Shown here one piece after another: positions 15,758 through 24,772 of a stretch of 29,795 bases of DNA. This DNA is from Actinomycetota bacterium (GTDB lineage Bacteria > Actinomycetota > Actinomycetes > Streptosporangiales > Streptosporangiaceae), in NCBI GenBank assembly GCA_003140115.1, contig PLIQ01000341.1, forward strand, positions 1 through 29,795, written 5' to 3'. Both the position numbers and the translations under genes were made by a program. The notes beneath the pieces are model-generated. The model worked only from the letters and a program-made list of their open reading frames with translations. It was not told the DNA's origin and searched no databases. Positions within the stretch are counted from its first letter, which is position 1; each line of letters begins with the position of its first letter.

Positions 15758-15781
15758 CCCGACCACGACACAATGGTCGGG
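15758..15781 (+). promoter_or_regulatory. Perfect 8-bp inverted repeat over the ChrB-like start
   Basis: CCCGACCA (15758-15765), an 8-base spacer, and TGGTCGGG (15774-15781). The right arm ends on the first base of the GTG start codon. CACAAT at 15769-15774, 6 bases before the GTG, could be the -10 of a leaderless transcript, so the repeat would cover the core promoter. It could be an operator or the terminator of the two-component operon. Confidence 0.5.
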
Positions 15782-16341
15782 TGACCGACAAGAGCGCCGA
15801 GAAGTCGGAGAGCACCGGTTGGCTGGTGCTGATCTACCGCGTCCCGCCCGAGCCAACCCGGCTGCGCTCCACGGTGTGGCGGCGCATCAAGAGCCTGGGT
15901 GCCATCTACCTGCAGAACTCGGCCGCCGCGCTGCCCGCCAGCGCCGCCACCGAACGCGCCCTGCGCAAGCTCCGCCGGGAGATCCTCGACATGTCCGGCA
16001 CCGCCATCCTGCTGTCCTGCGATGTGCTGGCCGGGGAAGCCGACGTGCGCAACGCCTTCCAGGCGGCCAGGAACGACGAGTACGAGGAGATCGTCGACCG
16101 CTGCGAGGACTTCCTGCAGCAGGTGAAGAAGGAGTACGCGGAAAACCACTTCACCTACGCCGAGCTTGAGGAGAACGAGGTCGACCTGGTCAAGCTGCGG
16201 AACTGGTTCGCCAAGATCCGGGAGCGGGATGCCTTCGACGCGGATGGCCGGCAGGCGGTGGAGAAGGCGCTGGAAGGGTGCGAGCAGTCGCTGGAGGCCT
16301 ATGCCGCCCGGGTGTACGCCGAGGAAGCGGAGAGCAAGTGA
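15781..16341 (+). CDS. ChrB N-terminal domain protein
   Basis: A 186-residue protein matching the N-terminal domain of ChrB, the chromate-responsive regulator of chr operons: WLVLIYRVPPEPTRLRSTVW, then RRIKSLGAIYLQNSAAALP, a central region with many charged residues (RNDEYEEIVDRCEDFLQQVK) and a helical C-terminus. Full-length ChrB (about 300 residues) has a second domain, which is absent, and no chrA transporter lies nearby. Actinobacteria often carry such N-domain-only proteins of unknown role, so a chromate function should not be assumed. The GTG start lacks a ribosome site but has CACAAT 6 bases upstream. It converges with the next gene, with 14 bases between the stops. Confidence 0.8.
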   Translation: MTDKSAEKSESTGWLVLIYRVPPEPTRLRSTVWRRIKSLGAIYLQNSAAALPASAATERALRKLRREILDMSGTAILLSCDVLAGEADVRNAFQAARNDEYEEIVDRCEDFLQQVKKEYAENHFTYAELEENEVDLVKLRNWFAKIRERDAFDADGRQAVEKALEGCEQSLEAYAARVYAEEAESK

Positions 16342-16355
16342 TGACCGGCCCGCGT

Positions 16356-17927
16356 TTACGTCCGCACCAGCAGGAACACGGTCAGGCTCGGCACGTGAGC
16401 GACCCGGACCACCCGGTAGTGCGGCCGCAGCAGGGCCGCCTGGGCTCGGGTCACCGCTGCGTACGGGCTTCGGTCGTAGCCGCTGCCCACGATCCAGATC
16501 CGAGGCTCCGCGCCCACGCGGCAGCCGGCCGGTTCCTGGCACGGGACGGGGTACAGGCGATCGGCCTGCACGCTGGTCTCGGCGATGAACAGCTGGCGCG
16601 GCAGCGGGGTGCCCGGCCGCAGGTCCTGGGCCAGGTAGTACTCAAGGCCGTAGCCGATCATCAGCCAGCGGACTTCTCCTGCCTGGCTCTGGTAGACGAT
16701 GCCGTCGCCGGCCCGCGCCGACCGCGCGACGACCTGCGCCGCCTGCGCGTAACCCAGATACGAGCCGCCGTCGCCGACGGGATAGGACGACCAGCTGTGC
16801 GCCCCGGGCGCGCGGATCACCTGCTGGTCGCCCGCGCCGAGCACGGCGATCAGGGCCAGCCCGACCGTGGCGAACCTCAGGTCGAGGTTGCTCAGCGCGA
16901 TCCCGGCCAGGACGGCCCAGGCGCCCACGGTCAGCAGCAGGTAGCGGGGAAAGAAGTAGGAGTACGGGCCCTGCGAGGCTAGCCACACCGCGGCCACCGG
17001 GACCACGGCGATCGCGGTCATGAACGCGGCTTTCTGCCAGGAGATGGCCCAGGCCAGGACGGCCAGCACGATGAGGGCGGCCGCGACCGAGGTCGAGTAG
17101 AACAGATTCCGGCCGAAGAAGGAGAAGTCGGCCAGGTCGATCCCGGGTCGCGGAATCCATTTCACCTGGTCGGCCGCCTGGGCCGAGCCGAGCACGGCCA
17201 ACGGCAGGCAAACCAAGAGCCCCGCCGCCGCGCTGACCCCGAACCAGAGCTGGCGGTTGTCCCGGTCCTGGTGCCAGCGCAGCGCCACCCCCGCGGCGTG
17301 GCCCGCCACCACCGACAGGGCCACCACGTCGACATAACCGAGCAGCGCCAGGCAGCCGGCATAGGCCAGCCAGCGCCGCGCCGACGGCTGGTCCAGGGCG
17401 CGCAGCAGCAGCAGGGTGGCGACCATGGCCACCAGCACCTCGAGGGAGTAGAACCGGACCTCCTGGGCGAACCGGGACACGCTCGGCACCAGCGCGAACA
17501 CCAGCCCGGAGAGCAGACCGGCCCGGGGGCCCGCGAGCCTGCGGCCGACCAGCGTCACGCACGCCGCGGCGGCCGCCATAGCGAGCACCGACAGGCTGCG
17601 CATGGCGTCGACGGAGTCGCCGAAGGCCATGATCCAGACGTGCAGGAGCAGGTAGTAGGCGAGCTGGGTACCGCCGGTGTGGCGCGCGGTCGCGATCAGG
17701 CTCGACAGCGGCCGGGTCCCGAACGACCAGCTGGCCAGTTCGTCCCGCCACAGCTCGGGGCGGCCGACCTGGTAGAAGCCGAGAACCACGGTCAGCAGCG
17801 CCGGCCAGCACCACGGCATCCGCGCTGCCCAGCTGACCAGGGCCGTGTTCGCCAGCACTACCCGGTCCCCGCGCGTCTCGGGTGGCCCGAGAGCCGGGCG
17901 CTGCCGCGCGTATTCGGTTACCGTCAT
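16356..17927 (-). CDS. GT-C membrane glycosyltransferase (family 39-like)
   Basis: A 523-residue protein with an N-terminal cytoplasmic segment, about ten or more membrane helices (about 38-390) and a soluble C-terminal domain of roughly 120 residues facing outward. The first periplasmic loop carries the acidic motif PELWRDELASW (Asp62-Glu63), the catalytic-type site of polyprenyl-phosphate-sugar-dependent transferases. RFAQEVRFYSLEVLVAMVA follows, as in GT39 mannosyltransferase-like proteins. It probably moves a sugar from a lipid carrier to an envelope acceptor; the sugar and acceptor are unknown. The ATG at 17927 is used; a TTG one codon upstream is possible. Only a weak GTGGATGG precedes it. 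The second GT-C gene lies upstream on the same strand with a 128-base gap. Confidence 0.82.
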   Translation of the reverse strand: MTVTEYARQRPALGPPETRGDRVVLANTALVSWAARMPWCWPALLTVVLGFYQVGRPELWRDELASWSFGTRPLSSLIATARHTGGTQLAYYLLLHVWIMAFGDSVDAMRSLSVLAMAAAAACVTLVGRRLAGPRAGLLSGLVFALVPSVSRFAQEVRFYSLEVLVAMVATLLLLRALDQPSARRWLAYAGCLALLGYVDVVALSVVAGHAAGVALRWHQDRDNRQLWFGVSAAAGLLVCLPLAVLGSAQAADQVKWIPRPGIDLADFSFFGRNLFYSTSVAAALIVLAVLAWAISWQKAAFMTAIAVVPVAAVWLASQGPYSYFFPRYLLLTVGAWAVLAGIALSNLDLRFATVGLALIAVLGAGDQQVIRAPGAHSWSSYPVGDGGSYLGYAQAAQVVARSARAGDGIVYQSQAGEVRWLMIGYGLEYYLAQDLRPGTPLPRQLFIAETSVQADRLYPVPCQEPAGCRVGAEPRIWIVGSGYDRSPYAAVTRAQAALLRPHYRVVRVAHVPSLTVFLLVRT

Positions 17928-18055
17928 CAACCATCCACTCAGTTCGGGGCGCCCGTCACTGACTGGTTAGGCTACGGCCGAATTCGCCGCGCGCCCGCCG
18001 GAACACATGCGGCGTAAGGGAGATTTCATAACTGCGCGCTACGGCGTGGGCACGG
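17928..18055 (-). other. Gap between the two GT-C genes
   Basis: 128 bases. On the minus strand TAGCCT near 17977 could serve as a -10 for the downstream gene. There is no clear hairpin, so both glycosyltransferases may also share a transcript. Confidence 0.3.
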
Positions 18056-19867
18056 TCACCGTCGGAGGTACAGCCCGCCGCGCGGGACGTTGCCCGCGCC
18101 GAGGGAGGAACTGGGCAGGCCGATGAGCCTGAAGTGCGCTTCGAAGTAGGCGTGCAGCGCGGGAGTCCAGGCGATCCGCGCGCCGGTATAGCCGTTGTTG
18201 CCGATCAGCCAGACGTACCGGGCATGCTCGAACGCCTGCTGCCAGACCTGCGTGTCGGCCCGCAGAACCCCGGGACCGGCCACGAAGTCCTTGCCGTCCG
18301 TGGTGGCGATCAAGGTGCCCACGGTGTCAACGATGGCGGGACAGCCGGGTGAGCGGGCGGTGAAGCGGCCGATCACGACCGTGGCCGCGGCCGTGTCGGT
18401 CAGCACGCACGCCCCGGGCGGGATGAGCACGCCCGCCGCGGACAGGTTCCGGGCCGGATACAGCGTGGTCACGGCGTAGCCGTCGGCCGCGCCCATGGCG
18501 GCGACCAGGAGCGCCGCGAACACCCCGACCGCCACCCGGCCGCGGCCATGCGCTTTGCGTGGTAGTTCGGGCTGTGCGAGCTCTCCGGGCCTTACGAGCT
18601 GGTCGGGTTTGTGGTGCTTCCCGGGCTTGTCGCGCTTTCCGGGCTTGACCGGGCGGGGCCGCCCAGCGGTCAGGAACCGGGCCGCGGCCAGGGCGATCAG
18701 GCTGACCAGGAAGGGACCGGCGAAGGCCGCGTAGTGCACGTACCACTCCGACGGCGAGAACAGCATCCCGACTACCACGAAGGTGCTGATCAGCGCGAAC
18801 CAGTCCAGAGGGGTGGCCCGGGAGCCGGCCCGCCAGGCCCGCAGCCAGGCCGCGACCACGAACAGGAACAAGACTCCGGCCGCCGTGGACCCGGCCCAGA
18901 TCTTCGGGTTCACGCCGACGCTGGACAGCCCGATGATCCCGGTGATGTCGGCCAGCCGGGGGTTCGCCCCTACCCGGCCATGCGTCGCCTGGACCAGTTC
19001 GGAGACGAAGACGGTCCGCCCGAAACCGTTCGGCGCCAGGGCCAGGAAGGGCAGGCAGGGGACGGCGATCCCGACGGCGAACCCGCCCGCGAAGGGCAGT
19101 GCTCGCCGGGGGCGATGACCCCCCGCCACCCCCCGCTCACGGGGGGGCTGCCCACTCCCCCATTTCCGCCTGGCCCGCAGGCGTCGCAGCAGGCACAACA
19201 GCCACGCCAGCAGAGCCGGGATGGCGGCCCAGATCTTGACCGCGGCGCCGAAACCGAAGCACACGCCGGCCCAGAACGCGCGGCGGGAGCCGTGCTCGCC
19301 GGGTCCTCCCCGATGGCCCGCCAGGTGGTCACCGTCGAATAGGAGCACCGCTCCCAGCAGGCAGAACAGGTTCAGCCAAGGCTCGAGGAACAGGGATTGC
19401 GAGGCGTTCAGCGCGGCCGGGTAGATCGCGTAGCCGCCGCTGGCCACACCTGCGGCCAGCGGGCCACGGTGCCGGACGAGCAAGCCGACCAGGACCACGT
19501 TGGCGGTGTCCGCGCCCACGGTGAGAATCCGGGCCGCGGCCAGGGCCCACGCGCTGCCGAACACCTTGCCGCCCAGCGCGGCCGGCACCATCAGCAGCAT
19601 GGAGCCGGGCGGCTGAACCATCGCGAAGTCCCGGTACGGGATCACCCCGTTGACCAGGCGCAGCGCGTTGCCGATGTACACCCCGTCGTCGTACTGGGTG
19701 AATCCGAGCAGGTAACCCGGCCGGGTCAGCTGGAAGACCCGCAGGCCAAGGCCGAGCAGGGCGGCCGCCGTGATGACCAGACCGGGGCGCGACCGCCAGA
19801 TCGGCGGGGCCGGGCGCGCGGGGACGATGCGGGTACCGGCTGTCCCGGTAGCAGGCGGCATGCCCAC
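18056..19867 (-). CDS. GT-C membrane glycosyltransferase (family 39/PMT-like)
   Basis: About 603 residues with about ten membrane helices and a C-terminal outward domain. The first loop has Asp60-Asp61 in FTQYDDGVYIGNALRLVNG followed by IPYRDFAMVQPPGS, the arrangement of lipid-linked-sugar-dependent transferases in actinomycetes. Two cytoplasmic loops look expanded: RARRKWGSGQPPRERGVAGG, encoded by DNA with a C6/G7 hairpin, and a Lys/Pro repeat loop (PVKPGKRDKPGKHHKPDQ). The C-terminal part (ACVLTDTAAATVVIGRF, then YVWLIGNNGY) is a soluble domain. Start choice is uncertain: GTG 19867 has AGGCGG 7 bases upstream, ATG 19861 is two codons on, and GTG 19906 lacks a ribosome site. Confidence 0.78.
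   Translation of the reverse strand: MGMPPATGTAGTRIVPARPAPPIWRSRPGLVITAAALLGLGLRVFQLTRPGYLLGFTQYDDGVYIGNALRLVNGVIPYRDFAMVQPPGSMLLMVPAALGGKVFGSAWALAAARILTVGADTANVVLVGLLVRHRGPLAAGVASGGYAIYPAALNASQSLFLEPWLNLFCLLGAVLLFDGDHLAGHRGGPGEHGSRRAFWAGVCFGFGAAVKIWAAIPALLAWLLCLLRRLRARRKWGSGQPPRERGVAGGHRPRRALPFAGGFAVGIAVPCLPFLALAPNGFGRTVFVSELVQATHGRVGANPRLADITGIIGLSSVGVNPKIWAGSTAAGVLFLFVVAAWLRAWRAGSRATPLDWFALISTFVVVGMLFSPSEWYVHYAAFAGPFLVSLIALAAARFLTAGRPRPVKPGKRDKPGKHHKPDQLVRPGELAQPELPRKAHGRGRVAVGVFAALLVAAMGAADGYAVTTLYPARNLSAAGVLIPPGACVLTDTAAATVVIGRFTARSPGCPAIVDTVGTLIATTDGKDFVAGPGVLRADTQVWQQAFEHARYVWLIGNNGYTGARIAWTPALHAYFEAHFRLIGLPSSSLGAGNVPRGGLYLRR
19129..19146. repeat. C6/G7 hairpin inside a GT-C gene
   Basis: CCCCCCG (19129-19135), loop CTCA, CGGGGGG (19140-19146) with a G run of seven to 19147. 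It encodes part of a non-conserved cytoplasmic loop. Homopolymer runs this long are rare in the rest of the window and are prone to slippage. Confidence 0.6.
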
Positions 19868-20029
19868 GCCTAACCCGCCTTTCCGCCCCTCTTTCCTGCT
19901 TATCACGGTCTGCGCACGTGCAACCTTACCGACGAACCCGAGTTACGTTGCGCTCGGCCGCGCAGCCGGCTGCTTGCTGATGGTAGTGGGTCACGGTCAC
20001 CGGGAGGGCCGGAACCCTAGCACATGCCC

Positions 20030-20035
20030 TACGAT
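20030..20035 (+). promoter_or_regulatory. -10 element for leaderless pepA mRNA
   Basis: TACGAT lies 7 bases before the ATG at 20043, with no ribosome site; a convincing -35 is not seen. The 175-base region from 19868 to 20042 also holds the divergent promoter of the GT-C gene. Confidence 0.45.
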
Positions 20036-20042
20036 CAGCAGG

Positions 20043-21548
20043 ATGACGGTCACTCTGCTTACCAGCCAGTCAACGCCGACGGCGACCGATGCGGACGCTC
20101 TTGTTATCGGAGTGTTCCAGGGCGCGGACGGCCCGGTCCCGGCCCCGGATATCGACGACATCGACCTCATGGCCGCCCTGACCGCGCTCGGCGCGGCTGG
20201 CAAGCCGGAGGAGCTCACCAAGATCCCCACCGGCGGCCGCCTGGCGGTCCCGGTCATCGTGGCCGTAGGGCTGGGTGCTGCCCCCGGCACCGACCCGTCG
20301 GCCCAGGACCCGGCCGAGCGTCACGCTTACTTGGAACGGCTGCGGCGCGCGGCCGGGGCCGCGACCCGCGACCTCACGTCGGGCCGGTCCCGGCGGATCG
20401 CCGTTGCCCTTCCGGCCGGCGAGCCGGACGAGGCCGAGGCGGTGGCGCTCGGCGCGCTGCTCGGCGCCTATTCCTTCCGCAGGTACCGGACGACCAGCGC
20501 CGCGCCCGGTAACTCCGAAGTCATCGTGCACACCGCCCGGGACCTCGCCACCGACCGGGCCAGAATCCTGGCCGAGGCGATGACGCTGGTCCGCGACCTG
20601 GTCAACACGGCGCCCGCGGACATGGTGCCGGCGGACCTGGCCGCGGTCGCCCAGCAGACGGCCAGCGCGAGCGGCCTGGGCGTGCTGGTCCTGGACGAGA
20701 ACGAGCTGGCCAAGGAGGAATACGGCGGCATCCTGGCGGTGGGCATGGGCTCGGCGCACCCGCCGCGGCTGGTCCGGCTCGAGTACTCCCACCCGGAGGC
20801 CACCAGCACCGTGGTCTTCGCGGGCAAGGGAATCACGTTCGACTCCGGCGGCCTGTCGCTGAAGCCGCCGAAGGCCATGGAGACCATGAAGGCCGACATG
20901 AGCGGCGCCGCGGCGGTGCTGGGCGCGTTCCAGGCCATCGCCGCGCTCGGCCCCGTGGTCAACGTGGTCGGCTACCTGCCGCTGGCCGAGAACATGCCCG
21001 GTGGCGGGGCCCAGCGGCCCTCCGACGTCATCACCATCTACGGCGGCAAGACCGTGGAGGTACTGAACACCGACGCCGAGGGGCGGCTGGTCCTGGCCGA
21101 CGCGCTGGCCCGCTCGGGCGCGGACGCGCCCGCCCTGCTCATCGACGTGGCCACCTTGACCGGAGCGGCGACGGTGGCCCTGGGCACCCGCATGTCCGGG
21201 GTGATGGCCAGCGACGAGGCGCTGGCCGCGCAGGTCGCCGAGTCGGCCAAGCGGGCGGGCGAGGCGATGTGGCCGATGCCGCTGCCCGAGGACCTGCGCA
21301 AGGGACTTGATTCGAGCGTCGCGGACATCGCCAACGTGGCCGCGGATCGCGCGGGCGGCATGTTGACCGCCGGGCTGTTCCTGCGCGAGTTCGTGCCGGA
21401 CGGCGTCCGCTGGGCTCATCTGGACATCGCCGGGCCAGCCTTCAATGATGGCGGCGCTTACGGGTACACCCCCAAGGGCGGCACCGGAGCGGCAGTCAGG
21501 ACCCTGGTGCAGGTCGCGCTGGACGTGGCGGACGGCAGGCTGTCCTGA
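20043..21548 (+). CDS. pepA: Leucyl aminopeptidase, family M17
   Basis: A 501-residue cytoplasmic two-metal aminopeptidase that removes N-terminal residues in peptide turnover. The N-terminal macro-like domain spans about 1-165 and the catalytic domain follows. All expected residues are present with exactly the spacing of E. coli PepA: Lys262, Asp267 and Lys274 in GKGITFDSGGLSLKP, Asp285 in MKADMSG, and Asp344, Glu346 and Arg348 in NTDAEGRLVLADAL. The length matches the family. The ATG at 20043 is set by the promoter spacing and the start of homology; an in-frame upstream extension to 19770 would overlap the divergent gene and is rejected. lpdA follows 70 bases downstream with its own strong ribosome site. 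Confidence 0.96.
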   Translation: MTVTLLTSQSTPTATDADALVIGVFQGADGPVPAPDIDDIDLMAALTALGAAGKPEELTKIPTGGRLAVPVIVAVGLGAAPGTDPSAQDPAERHAYLERLRRAAGAATRDLTSGRSRRIAVALPAGEPDEAEAVALGALLGAYSFRRYRTTSAAPGNSEVIVHTARDLATDRARILAEAMTLVRDLVNTAPADMVPADLAAVAQQTASASGLGVLVLDENELAKEEYGGILAVGMGSAHPPRLVRLEYSHPEATSTVVFAGKGITFDSGGLSLKPPKAMETMKADMSGAAAVLGAFQAIAALGPVVNVVGYLPLAENMPGGGAQRPSDVITIYGGKTVEVLNTDAEGRLVLADALARSGADAPALLIDVATLTGAATVALGTRMSGVMASDEALAAQVAESAKRAGEAMWPMPLPEDLRKGLDSSVADIANVAADRAGGMLTAGLFLREFVPDGVRWAHLDIAGPAFNDGGAYGYTPKGGTGAAVRTLVQVALDVADGRLS

Positions 21549-21603
21549 TTCCGGACGGCTCGGCAACGAGCAAGTGAAATGATGAGGACTGAGTAAGGCG
21601 ATT

Positions 21604-21610
21604 AAGGAGG
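21604..21610 (+). promoter_or_regulatory. Consensus Shine-Dalgarno of lpdA
   Basis: AAGGAGG, 8 bases before the GTG at 21619. It is the strongest ribosome site in the window and establishes the non-ATG start. Confidence 0.85.
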
Positions 21611-21618
21611 CTCGAGGG

Positions 21619-23016
21619 GTGGCAGAGGGCATCGGCAGCTACGACATCGTCGTGCTCGGGGGCGGCAGTGGCGGGTACGCCTGCGCGCTACGCGCGGCCG
21701 AGCTCGGTAAGCGCGTGGCGCTGATCGAAAAAGACAAGGTCGGCGGGACCTGCCTGCATCGCGGCTGCATCCCGACCAAGGCTCTGCTGCACGCGGCCGA
21801 GATCGCGGACCAGGCCAAGGAGAGCGCGAAGTTCGGCGTCAAGACCGCGTTCGGGGGCATCGACGTACCGGGCGTGCAGAAGTACAAGAACTCGGTGGTC
21901 GACCGGCTGTGGCGGGGTTTGCAGTCCACCATCTCGGCTCGGAAGATCGACACCATCGAGGGCTCGGGCCGGCTCGAATCGCCGAACTCGGTCAGGGTCG
22001 GCGACACCGTCTACGAAGCCGAGCATGTGGTCCTGGCCACCGGATCGGTACCACGCAGCCTGCCTGGGCTGGAGATCGACGGCACGCACGTGATCACCTC
22101 CGACGACGCGCTGGAGCTGGACCGGGTGCCCGGTTCGGTGATCATCCTCGGCGGCGGCGTGATCGGGGTCGAGTTCGCGAGCGTATGGCGGTCGTTCGGC
22201 GCCGAAGTGACGATCGTGGAGCTGCTGCCTCAGCTGCTGCCGCTGGAAGACGAGACCAGCGCGCAGGTGCTGCAGCGGGCGTTCCGGCGCCGCGGCATCC
22301 GTTTCGAGCTCAACACTAGCTTCGAGTCGGTCAAGCACACCGATACCGGCGTCACGGTCACCGTGGAGGGCGGCCGGACGCTCGACGCGGACCTGCTGCT
22401 CGTGGCGGTGGGCCGTGCTCCGGTGTCCGAGGGCCTCGGCTACACCGAGGTCGGCGTGGCGCTCGAGCGGGGTTACGTCAAGGTGGATCCGCTCTGCCGC
22501 ACCAACATTCCCTCGATTTCCGCGGTCGGCGACCTCATCAACACCCCGCAGCTGGCCCACGTCGGCTTCGCCGAGGGGATCATGGTCGCCGAACGGGTCA
22601 GCGGGCTCGACGTCAACCCGATCGACTACGACGGCGTGCCGCGGATCACCTACAGCGAACCCGAGGTCGCGTCGGTGGGCCTGACCTCGGCTCAGGTCGC
22701 GGAGCGCCGGATCGAGGTCGTCGAGGTCAACTACCCGCTGGGCGCCAACGGCAAGAGCGTCATCCTGCAGACCCAGGGCGCGGCGAAGGTCATCGCCGAG
22801 GCCGGTTCCGACGGGTCCGGGCCGGGACGCGTGCTCGGCATCCACCTCGTGGGCAGCAGGGTCGGCGAGCTCATCGCCGAGGGCCAGCTGATCTACAACT
22901 GGGACGCGGAGCCCTCCGATGTCGCCCAGCTCATTCACCCGCACCCGACCCAGTCCGAGATTATCGGCGAAGCGCACCTCGCGCTGGCCGGCAAACCCCT
23001 GCACTTCCACGCCTAA
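21619..23016 (+). CDS. lpdA: Dihydrolipoyl dehydrogenase (E3)
   Basis: A 465-residue FAD enzyme that reoxidises dihydrolipoamide on the E2 subunit and reduces NAD+. It shows the FAD-binding [20 protein letters not shown], the redox disulfide Cys45/Cys50 in [13 protein letters not shown], a second Rossmann motif [20 protein letters not shown] in the FAD contact region, and the catalytic dyad His442/Glu447 in HPHPTQSE. The length and all motifs are standard, so it should be active. The start is GTG 21619, fixed by the AAGGAGG site. It lies 28 bases before the E2 gene and is almost surely co-transcribed with it. The E1 subunit gene is not in the window. Confidence 0.97.
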   Translation: MAEGIGSYDIVVLGGGSGGYACALRAAELGKRVALIEKDKVGGTCLHRGCIPTKALLHAAEIADQAKESAKFGVKTAFGGIDVPGVQKYKNSVVDRLWRGLQSTISARKIDTIEGSGRLESPNSVRVGDTVYEAEHVVLATGSVPRSLPGLEIDGTHVITSDDALELDRVPGSVIILGGGVIGVEFASVWRSFGAEVTIVELLPQLLPLEDETSAQVLQRAFRRRGIRFELNTSFESVKHTDTGVTVTVEGGRTLDADLLLVAVGRAPVSEGLGYTEVGVALERGYVKVDPLCRTNIPSISAVGDLINTPQLAHVGFAEGIMVAERVSGLDVNPIDYDGVPRITYSEPEVASVGLTSAQVAERRIEVVEVNYPLGANGKSVILQTQGAAKVIAEAGSDGSGPGRVLGIHLVGSRVGELIAEGQLIYNWDAEPSDVAQLIHPHPTQSEIIGEAHLALAGKPLHFHA

Positions 23017-23044
23017 TTTGCTGCCCACCCAAGGAGTCCCCAAA

Positions 23045-24763
23045 ATGTCGGTCTCGGTATCCATGCCGCAGCTCGGTGAGAGCGTCACCGAGGGTACCGT
23101 CACGCGCTGGCTGAAGAAGGAAGGCGAGCGCGTAGAGGTGGATGAGCCGCTGCTGGAGGTGTCGACGGACAAGGTGGACACCGAGATCCCCTCCCCCGCG
23201 TCCGGGATCCTGCGCTCCATCGCGGTCGACGAAGACGAGACGGTCGCGGTAGGCGCCCAGCTGGCCGTCATCGAGGACAGCGAGACGAGCGACTCCGCAC
23301 CAGCGCAGACCAGCCCGCCCGCCGCGCAGGACACCTCGGCGCCGCAGACGGCCAGCGCGCCGCCGCAGGACGCCGCCGAGTCCGTGCCGGCCGCCGAGCC
23401 CGAACCGGCCACGGCCAGCTCCGACGGGTGGAACACGCCCAGCTACGCTCCGCCTCCCGCCTACGCTCCGCCGCCCGCCTACGGCCAGCCCCCGTCCTAC
23501 GGCCAGCCCGCCGCGCCGACCCCGGCGGCTCAGGCGCAGCCCTACGCGACACCACCCAGCCAGGCCCCGTCCGCGCCGTACGCGACGCTGCCGTCGATGC
23601 CAGCGTCCCCGCCCGCCGCGGCCGAAGCCCCGCCGGCCGCGCAGGCTGAAGCGGCCGCCCCGGCCCAGTCCGCCGGCGAGGAGTACCCGGCACCGACACC
23701 GCTGCCAGGGGCCGGCGAGGCGCCCTATGTCACTCCACTGGTCCGCAAGCTCGCCGCCGAGCACGCGGTGAACCTGGAAACCGTCACCGGAACCGGCGTC
23801 GGCGGGCGGATCCGCAAGCACGATGTCATGGAGGCCGCCCGGACGCAGCGCGGTTCGCAGGCCCCTCAAGCGTCCCAAGCCGCCCAAGCGTCCCAGGCAC
23901 CCCAAGCACCCCAGGATGCGCAGGCACCCCAGGACGGGCAGGCGGCCGCGGTACCCCAGCAGGCCCAGCGGCCTGCCGACGGGCCCGCCCCAGCCGGCCA
24001 GCCCGCCGCCCCGGCGGCCAGGCGCCCGGCGGTGGTGCCATCCTCGCTGCGCGGTACCACGCAGCGGATGTCCCGGCCCCGTCAGATGATCGCGCAGCGG
24101 ATGGTCGAGTCGCTGCGGACGTCGGCGCAGCTCACCACCGTGGTCGAGGCCGACGTGACGGCCATCGCCCGGCTGCGCGACCGGGCCAAGGCGGACTTCG
24201 AGGCCCGGGAAGGCGTCAAGCTGACCTTCCTCCCGTTCTTCGCGCTGGCCGCCGTCGAGGCCCTGAAGGTGCACCCGAAGCTCAACGCGGTGATCAACGG
24301 GGACCAGGTCACCTACCACGACACCGAGCATCTCGGGGTGGCGGTCGATACCGAGCGCGGCCTCATGGTGCCCGTGATCCACAACGCGGGTGACCTGAAC
24401 ATCGGCGGGCTGGCCCGCAAGATCGGTGACCTGGCCCAGCGCACCCGGTCGGGGCAGGTCGGCCCGGACGAGCTGGCCGGCGGCACGTTCACCCTGACCA
24501 ACACGGGCAGCCGCGGCGCCCTGTTCGACACGCCCATCATCAATCAGCCGCAGGTCGCCATCCTCGGCACGGGCATCGTGGTGCGCCGCCCGGTCGTGGT
24601 GGAGGACCCCGCGCTCGGCGAGGTGATGGCGGTGCGTTCGATGGTCTACCTCGCGCTGACCTACGACCACCGGCTGGTCGACGGCGCCGACGCGGCCCGG
24701 TTCCTGACCACGGTCAAGAACCGGCTGGAAGAAGGGGCCTTCGAAACCGAACTTGGGCTGTAA
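23045..24763 (+). CDS. sucB: 2-oxoacid dehydrogenase E2 (dihydrolipoamide acyltransferase; SucB/DlaT type)
   Basis: A 572-residue core subunit of the pyruvate and/or 2-oxoglutarate dehydrogenase complex. Domain order: one lipoyl domain (1-77; lipoylated Lys43 in VSTDKVDTE), a long Ala/Pro/Tyr linker (80-225, with [13 protein letters not shown] repeats), the E3-binding domain (227-266, [16 protein letters not shown] then [13 protein letters not shown]), a second Ala/Gln/Pro linker (267-330, [15 protein letters not shown] repeats), and the acyltransferase domain (332-572) with catalytic His542 and Asp546 in [20 protein letters not shown] 8 bases upstream fixes the ATG. In actinobacteria one E2 can serve several E1s, so the symbol sucB or dlaT is a convention. 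Sits directly after lpdA. Confidence 0.94.
   Translation: MSVSVSMPQLGESVTEGTVTRWLKKEGERVEVDEPLLEVSTDKVDTEIPSPASGILRSIAVDEDETVAVGAQLAVIEDSETSDSAPAQTSPPAAQDTSAPQTASAPPQDAAESVPAAEPEPATASSDGWNTPSYAPPPAYAPPPAYGQPPSYGQPAAPTPAAQAQPYATPPSQAPSAPYATLPSMPASPPAAAEAPPAAQAEAAAPAQSAGEEYPAPTPLPGAGEAPYVTPLVRKLAAEHAVNLETVTGTGVGGRIRKHDVMEAARTQRGSQAPQASQAAQASQAPQAPQDAQAPQDGQAAAVPQQAQRPADGPAPAGQPAAPAARRPAVVPSSLRGTTQRMSRPRQMIAQRMVESLRTSAQLTTVVEADVTAIARLRDRAKADFEAREGVKLTFLPFFALAAVEALKVHPKLNAVINGDQVTYHDTEHLGVAVDTERGLMVPVIHNAGDLNIGGLARKIGDLAQRTRSGQVGPDELAGGTFTLTNTGSRGALFDTPIINQPQVAILGTGIVVRRPVVVEDPALGEVMAVRSMVYLALTYDHRLVDGADAARFLTTVKNRLEEGAFETELGL
23860..23945 (+). repeat. Degenerate tandem repeat encoding the second E2 linker
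   Basis: Short units close to CAAGCGTCCCAAGC and CAGGCACCCC are repeated and encode QA(S/P) triplets of the flexible linker. It is a normal feature of E2 genes but could vary in copy number between strains. Confidence 0.5.
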
Positions 24764-24772
24764 CCAGCCTGG

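Noticed and set aside
16278..16982. Plus-strand 234-residue frame opposite the first GT-C gene
   Set aside because: It is an antisense shadow; the minus-strand frame has membrane helices and the WRDE motif.
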